NCBI RefSeq assembly: GCF_009184545.1
Contig: NZ_QJOW01000001.1
Coordinates: forward strand, 682,001 to 746,000
Direction: 5' to 3'
From: Halosegnis rubeus
GTDB taxonomy: Archaea; Halobacteriota; Halobacteria; Halobacteriales; Haloarculaceae
DNA: 64,000 nucleotides
The position numbers were made by a program, and so were the translations under genes. A model generated the notes under the pieces. The model did not search any database. It worked only from the letters and a program-made list of their open reading frames with translations, and was not told the origin of the DNA. Positions within the stretch are counted from its first letter, which is position 1. Each line of letters begins with the position of its first letter. Below are positions 59,921 to 64,000 of the stretch, in pieces.

Positions 59921-62607
59921 GGTTCGAACGGCTCCGGCTCTCGAACTTCAAGTGCTACGCCGACACCGACCTCGAACTCTCTTCGGGGGTGACGGTCATC
60001 CACGGGCTGAACGGCTCCGGGAAGTCGTCGCTGCTGGAGGCGTGTTTCTTCGCGCTCTACGGCGCGCGTGCCCTCGACCAGACCCTCGACGAGCTGGTCA
60101 CCATCGGCACACAGGAGGCGTCCGTCGACCTGTGGTTCGCGCACGACGGCGGCCACTACCACATCCAGCGCGAACTCAAACAGCGGGGCGACAGCGTCCA
60201 GACGACGACCTGCGTGTTGGAGGGCGACGAGGAGACCGTCGAGGGGGCTCGCGACGTGCGCAGCGCCGTCACCGACCTGCTCCGGATGGACGCCTCCGCG
60301 TTCGTCAACTGCGCGTACGTCCGGCAGGGCGAAGTGAACAAGCTCATCAACGCCTCGCCCGGCCAGCGACAGGACATGATCGACGACCTCCTCCAGCTCG
60401 GAAAGCTGGAAGAGTACCGTGAACGCGCATCCGACGCCCGCGTCGGAGTCGGCCGTGTCCGTGACAACAAGCGCGGCGCACTCGATGACCTCGATAGCCA
60501 AATCGAGGAGAAGGAAAGCGAGGCGTACCACGACCAGCTGAACGCGCTGAGAAGCGACCTCGCCGACGTTCGTGAAAAAATTGAGCGCTACGAGGAGAAC
60601 CGCGAGCGCGCACGGGCGGAACGCGACGCCGCACAGGAGATACTCGACGAGTATGAACAGCGCCGCGGGGAGTTGGCCGAAATCGAGGGAGACATCGAGT
60701 CGCTGACCGAGGCGATTCGCGAAACGGAACGCAAGCGCGGGGAGATCGGCGACCGAATCACCGAGCTCCGCGAGGAACGCGAGACCGAACGCGAGACGGC
60801 GGGCGACCTCCTCGGGGCGACTGATATCGACGCGCCCCTGAATGAGATCGACGACGAGACGCTGTCGAACCGACTCGACAGCCTGCACGAGGAGCGCGAA
60901 GGGTTACAGGAGCGACTCAACGACCAGCGACTCGAGATCCAGCAGTACGACACGGAAGCCGAGACCGCACGCGAGCGCGCCGCGGAACTCGACGCCGAGG
61001 CCGAGCAGAAGCGAGCGGAAGCCGCAGATCTCGAAGCCGACCTCGAATCCACCCGTGAACGGGTCGCACAGACCCGCGAGAAAATCGAGACGCTGGAGGC
61101 GCAAATCGAAGAGACGAACGCCACCTTCGAGGATGCCCCGGTCGGTCCCGACGAGACGGATGCACACCGCGAATCGGTGGCAGACGAGCTAACGGCGTGT
61201 CGCGAGGAGTTAACCACCACGAAGACCGAACTGGAGAACGCCCGCGAGACGCTCGCCGAGACCGAGGAACTGCTCGACGCCGGCAAGTGTCCCGAGTGCG
61301 GGCAGTCGGTCGACGGTGCACCACACGTCGAGACGCTGGACGAGGAGCGCGAGACGGTCGAGCAACTGGAGGCCGCAGTGGACGAACTCCGAGCGCGCCG
61401 CGACGAGCTCGAAGCCGAGCTGGAGCAGGCGGGGTCGCTTGCCGACGCCGCCGACGAGCTCGCGCGACTGCGCGACGAGCGCGACCAACTGGAGACGTTA
61501 GTCGAAGAGCGCGAAAGCGGCGTCACCGAGACCGAAGAGCGAATGGAGTCGCTGCGCGGGGAAGCGACTGAGCTTGAATCCGAGGCCGCAGAGAGACGCG
61601 AGACGGCGAGTGAGGTCGACGACCAGGCCGCGACGGCCCGCGAGCAGATGGGTGAGCTCAACGCCGAGGCAGCGGAGCTGAAACGACGAATCGAGCGCGT
61701 CGAGTCGCTGTCTGATTCCCTCGCGAGTATCGAATCACTGTCGGACGAACTCGATACGCTGCGCGAGCGCAGACAGAACCTCGCCGAGCAGAACGAACTC
61801 CGAAACGAACGGCTCGCCGAGAAGCGCGAGCGCCGCGACGACCTCGAATCGCAGGTCGACGACGACGCCATCGCCGACGCGAAAGCTCGCAAGGAGAACG
61901 CCGAGGAGTATCTCGAAGACGTGAAGCCGGAACTCGATCGGCTCGAAGGCGAACGCGACGAGCTTCAGGCCAAAATCGGGGCAGTCGAAAACAGCATCGC
62001 TGAGCTGGAGTCGCTGCGTGAGCGCCGCGAGCAGTTGGCCGAGACGGTCGCTCGACTGGACGAGCTGTACGACGAGACAGAGCGGCTCCAGACCACCTAC
62101 GCGGACCTGCGGGCGGAGCTTCGCCAGCAGAACGTCCAGAAGCTCGAACGCATGCTCAACGAGACGTTCGAACTCCTCTACGAGAACGACGCCTACTCGC
62201 ACATCGAACTCGACGGCGAGTACGCGCTGACGGTGTATCAAAAGGACGGCGACCCGCTCGACCCCGAACAGCTGTCGGGCGGCGAGCGCGCCATATTCAA
62301 CCTCTCGCTCCGGTGTGCTATCTACCGGCTGCTGGCGGAGGGTATCGACGGAGCCGCGCCACTTCCGCCCCTCATCCTCGATGAGCCGACGGTGTTCCTC
62401 GATTCGGGCCACGTCTCAAAGCTCGTGGACCTCATCGAATCGATGACCAACCTCGGGGTGGCCCAGATCCTCGTCGTCAGCCACGACGAGGAACTCGTGA
62501 CGGCGGCAGACGAGCTCGTCACCGTCGAGAAGGACTCGACGACGAACCGTTCCTCGGTGGAACGCCGGGACGCGGCCGACGCCACCGCCCTCGCCGCGTT
62601 CAACTGA
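59917..62607 (+). CDS. rad50: DNA double-strand break repair ATPase Rad50
   Basis: 896 residues, SMC-like ABC ATPase. Walker A GLNGSGKSS at the N-terminus (about 30-38), long coiled coils broken at the apex by the zinc hook CPECGQ (Cys458 and Cys461), and the C-terminal signature LSGGERAIFNLSLR and Walker B PPLILDEPTVFLD. It tethers DNA ends and controls Mre11. The start is GTG at 59917 overlapping the mre11 stop (GTGA), as expected for coupled translation. Confidence 0.95.
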   Translation: MRFERLRLSNFKCYADTDLELSSGVTVIHGLNGSGKSSLLEACFFALYGARALDQTLDELVTIGTQEASVDLWFAHDGGHYHIQRELKQRGDSVQTTTCVLEGDEETVEGARDVRSAVTDLLRMDASAFVNCAYVRQGEVNKLINASPGQRQDMIDDLLQLGKLEEYRERASDARVGVGRVRDNKRGALDDLDSQIEEKESEAYHDQLNALRSDLADVREKIERYEENRERARAERDAAQEILDEYEQRRGELAEIEGDIESLTEAIRETERKRGEIGDRITELREERETERETAGDLLGATDIDAPLNEIDDETLSNRLDSLHEEREGLQERLNDQRLEIQQYDTEAETARERAAELDAEAEQKRAEAADLEADLESTRERVAQTREKIETLEAQIEETNATFEDAPVGPDETDAHRESVADELTACREELTTTKTELENARETLAETEELLDAGKCPECGQSVDGAPHVETLDEERETVEQLEAAVDELRARRDELEAELEQAGSLADAADELARLRDERDQLETLVEERESGVTETEERMESLRGEATELESEAAERRETASEVDDQAATAREQMGELNAEAAELKRRIERVESLSDSLASIESLSDELDTLRERRQNLAEQNELRNERLAEKRERRDDLESQVDDDAIADAKARKENAEEYLEDVKPELDRLEGERDELQAKIGAVENSIAELESLRERREQLAETVARLDELYDETERLQTTYADLRAELRQQNVQKLERMLNETFELLYENDAYSHIELDGEYALTVYQKDGDPLDPEQLSGGERAIFNLSLRCAIYRLLAEGIDGAAPLPPLILDEPTVFLDSGHVSKLVDLIESMTNLGVAQILVVSHDEELVTAADELVTVEKDSTTNRSSVERRDAADATALAAFN

Positions 62608-62608
62608 G

Positions 62609-63022
62609 CTACCCGAGCAGCGTCTCGACGGCCTGCTCGCCCGTCTCGGTGAGTTGATACCCTCGCTCGCCGGCGACGGTCGTCTCCTCGACCAGCCCCG
62701 CCGCCCGGAGTTCCGTGACGAGTCCGAGCGCGTCCGACTCACACAGCGAGTAGGCGTCCATCAGCTCGCAAGCCGGACGGGGTTCCGCCCGGAGTTCGAG
62801 CACGAGGCCGAGCATCTGGTCGTCGTGGGCAGCCCGGACGAGTCGACGCACCGGCCCGGGAACTGCACTCGCGGCCGTCTCCAGCGGGTCGGCGTCGAGC
62901 ATCGTCAGCTCCTCGGTCGGGACGTACCGCTGGTCGCCGGTTTCCGGGTCGCGGACGCGCGAGGAGTCGCCGGACTTCGTGAGGAGCAGATACCGCTTCC
63001 CCTCGTGTTCGACTGCTCTCAT
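62609..63022 (-). CDS. Winged-helix haloarchaeal protein (DUF7346-like)
   Basis: 137 residues. A short N-terminal beta domain (EGKRYLLLTKSGDSSRVRDPETGDQRYVP) precedes a winged helix-turn-helix (LGLVLELRAEPRPACELMDAY...LVTELRAAGLVEE). Convergent with rad50, ending 1 base after its stop. I recall this pair (DUF7346 with a two-helix membrane protein) as regular rad50 neighbours in haloarchaea; not searched. It overlaps the upstream gene by four bases. Confidence 0.78.
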   Translation of the reverse strand: MRAVEHEGKRYLLLTKSGDSSRVRDPETGDQRYVPTEELTMLDADPLETAASAVPGPVRRLVRAAHDDQMLGLVLELRAEPRPACELMDAYSLCESDALGLVTELRAAGLVEETTVAGERGYQLTETGEQAVETLLG

Positions 63023-63387
63023 CCGCTCCCCCCGTGCTTCCGGACGAGCCAGTAGGTGCGAACGAGCGCGACGGTGCCGACGAGCATCGCGCCGCCGCCG
63101 AGGGTGTACTGACCACGGAAGTACGCGAGCAGTGCACCCAGCGCGAGCGCGAACAGGCCGAGATTCGCGAGGAGCACGGCCGAGAAGAAGCCGCGGGCCA
63201 ACTCCTCGTCAACGTCGGCGGCCATTTCGTCGGCGTCGGCGCTCGCTCCAGCGGACTCACCGGTCTCGATGGACGGGATGTCGGGGCCGAGACTGGCGGG
63301 GTCGAACTCCTCTGGTTCGTGTTCCGTCCCGTCGGAGTCGGCGAAATCCTCCATCCGCTGTTCGATAGCGTCGCGCTCGTCGCTCAC
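63019..63387 (-). CDS. Acidic two-helix membrane protein (DUF7322-like)
   Basis: 122 residues: an acidic, disordered N-terminal half (about 65 residues), then two membrane helices (AVLLANLGLFALALGALLAY and GGGAMLVGTVALVRTYWLV). Unknown. A T-rich promoter-like stretch (AGCTTTTTCGG on the minus strand, about 63414-63424) lies about 30 nt upstream, and the IS200/IS605 left end begins just beyond it, so the insertion sits close to this gene's promoter. Confidence 0.75.
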   Translation of the reverse strand: MSDERDAIEQRMEDFADSDGTEHEPEEFDPASLGPDIPSIETGESAGASADADEMAADVDEELARGFFSAVLLANLGLFALALGALLAYFRGQYTLGGGAMLVGTVALVRTYWLVRKHGGSG

Positions 63388-63439
63388 TACCTGATGGAGG
63401 TCTCCGAGGCCGAAAAAGCTGGCCGTCGGGCTTAGCTGA

Positions 63440-63664
63440 AAGTAGGCGCTAAGCCCCCTTCCTCAGCGAGCGCCGACCGAACGGGAGGCGCGAGCAGGAA
63501 GGGGATACAGCGTTCACGAGAGCTTTGCTCTCGTGCGCGGACGAGACGCAAAGCGTCTCGTTAACGCCGCACAGTTCTCATACACGATTCGGTGGCAGGC
63601 CCACAGGCCCACGCAATCACAACGTTTTTTTTTCAGTAGGGTAGCGTAGTATTGACTGAACCCA
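63440..63664 (+). mobile_element. Left end of an IS200/IS605-family element (structured leader)
   Basis: Non-coding leader before tnpA. Three inverted repeats: CCCCTTCCT (63455-63463) with AGGAAGGGG (63496-63504); CACGAGAGC-TTT-GCTCTCGTG (63515-63535); CGAGACGC-AAA-GCGTCTCG (63542-63560). IS200/IS605 transposases recognise subterminal hairpins on single-stranded DNA, so these are likely TnpA recognition or translation-blocking structures. A run of nine T (near 63625) precedes the tnpA start. The exact left boundary cannot be set. Confidence 0.65.
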
Positions 63665-64000
63665 ATGGAGTACGACCTCAATTCGGGAGCGCACTCGACG
63701 TATTCCCTGCACTACCACCTGATACTCACCACGAAGTATCGGCGCGGAGTGCTAACCGAGGAGCGAACCCAATTCATTCACGAGGTCATCAGCGGGTTCA
63801 CGGACAACTACGGCGTCGAACTGACGAACCTCGACGGAGAGGACGACCACGTACACATCCTGTTCCGAGCGAAACCCACCACAGACCTCGTGAAGTTCAT
63901 CAACACGGCCAAGGGCGCGACCGCCCGCCGTATCCGAAACGAGTACGCGGACGAACTCAAGACCGAACTGTGGGGCGACTCGTTCTGGAACGACTCGTAC
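63665..64000 (+). CDS. tnpA: IS200/IS605 transposase TnpA (HUH Y1), 3' partial
   Basis: 112 residues up to the window edge, no stop. Sequence MEYDLNSGAHSTYSLHYHLI is the standard TnpA start, and the HUH motif reads DDHVHILFRAKP. The catalytic tyrosine helix lies beyond the edge. TnpA cuts and rejoins single-stranded DNA at the hairpin ends. A tnpB gene may follow outside the window. Confidence 0.9.
   Translation, partial: MEYDLNSGAHSTYSLHYHLILTTKYRRGVLTEERTQFIHEVISGFTDNYGVELTNLDGEDDHVHILFRAKPTTDLVKFINTAKGATARRIRNEYADELKTELWGDSFWNDSY

Noticed and set aside
1-64000. tRNA, rRNA and CRISPR features
   Set aside because: I looked for cloverleaf-like GTTCGA-containing segments, rRNA signatures and regular direct repeats with unique spacers, and saw none I could support.

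Overview
The window is chromosomal DNA from an extremely halophilic archaeon (class Halobacteria). The evidence is high GC with strong third-position GC, very acidic proteins, typical haloarchaeal gene sets (halocyanin, DacZ, haloarchaeal SBDS/psmA block, MoaC, Mre11/Rad50, L37e/Lsm pair), archaeal TATA boxes placed 25-32 nt before start codons (leaderless transcripts), and tightly overlapping operons (ATGA, TGATG). I could not assign a genus. About 74 protein genes cover nearly the whole window. I saw no rRNA, tRNA or CRISPR array.

Layout. 1-2.1 kb: cytochrome b (5' end outside the window), its C-terminal subunit, and two small membrane proteins of a cytochrome bc-like complex. A NAD-kinase-like protein, another membrane protein, two metallopeptidases (M28, M42) and a halocyanin-like copper protein follow to 6.5 kb. 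6.5-9.1 kb: SRPBCC protein, FAD protein, CoaBC. 9.1-17.0 kb: a nine-gene minus-strand Mrp-type cation/proton antiporter operon whose lead gene (subunit E) carries an extra N-terminal Usp-like region. 17.3-21.9 kb: hpt, two FAD oxidoreductases and two haloarchaeal proteins of unknown function. 22.0-24.3 kb: two pilin-like secreted proteins with low-complexity tracts. 24.4-28.5 kb: HMG-CoA synthase, a COG1709-type regulator, two membrane metal-dependent hydrolases, GNAT. 28.5-32.0 kb (minus): transcription factor S carrying an unusual hairpin-rich in-frame insert, two zinc-ribbon/coiled-coil proteins, a RecA-like protein without the Walker A lysine, and a beta-RFAP-synthase-like GHMP protein. 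32.1-37.2 kb: RNase P component 2, proteasome alpha, SBDS, FUN14, HflX, MoaC, RNase P component 3. 37.3-40.8 kb: hydrolase, DacZ with a MscS-like channel, acyltransferase. 40.8-45.6 kb: an XPB-like helicase interrupted by two inteins, in helicase motifs II and III. 45.6-50.4 kb: purD, YyaL-like protein, zincin. 50.4-52.6 kb: a divergent HxlR regulator / ring-cleaving dioxygenase / carboxylesterase set resembling bacterial quinone-response (mhq) operons. 52.7-58.6 kb: second M42 peptidase, an IS1341-type tnpB 3' relic, lsm-rpl37e, birA, amidohydrolase, HD phosphohydrolase, NUDIX. 58.7-63.4 kb: mre11-rad50 and two haloarchaeal proteins. 63.4-64.0 kb: the left end and tnpA of an IS200/IS605 element that runs off the window.

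The most noteworthy items are the double-intein helicase, the palindromic in-frame insert in the TFS zinc ribbon (which shares an 11-nt hairpin core with the IS200/IS605 left end), the archaeal mhq-like cluster with a dyad in its shared promoter region, and the tnpB/right-end relic that abuts a 5'-truncated membrane gene.
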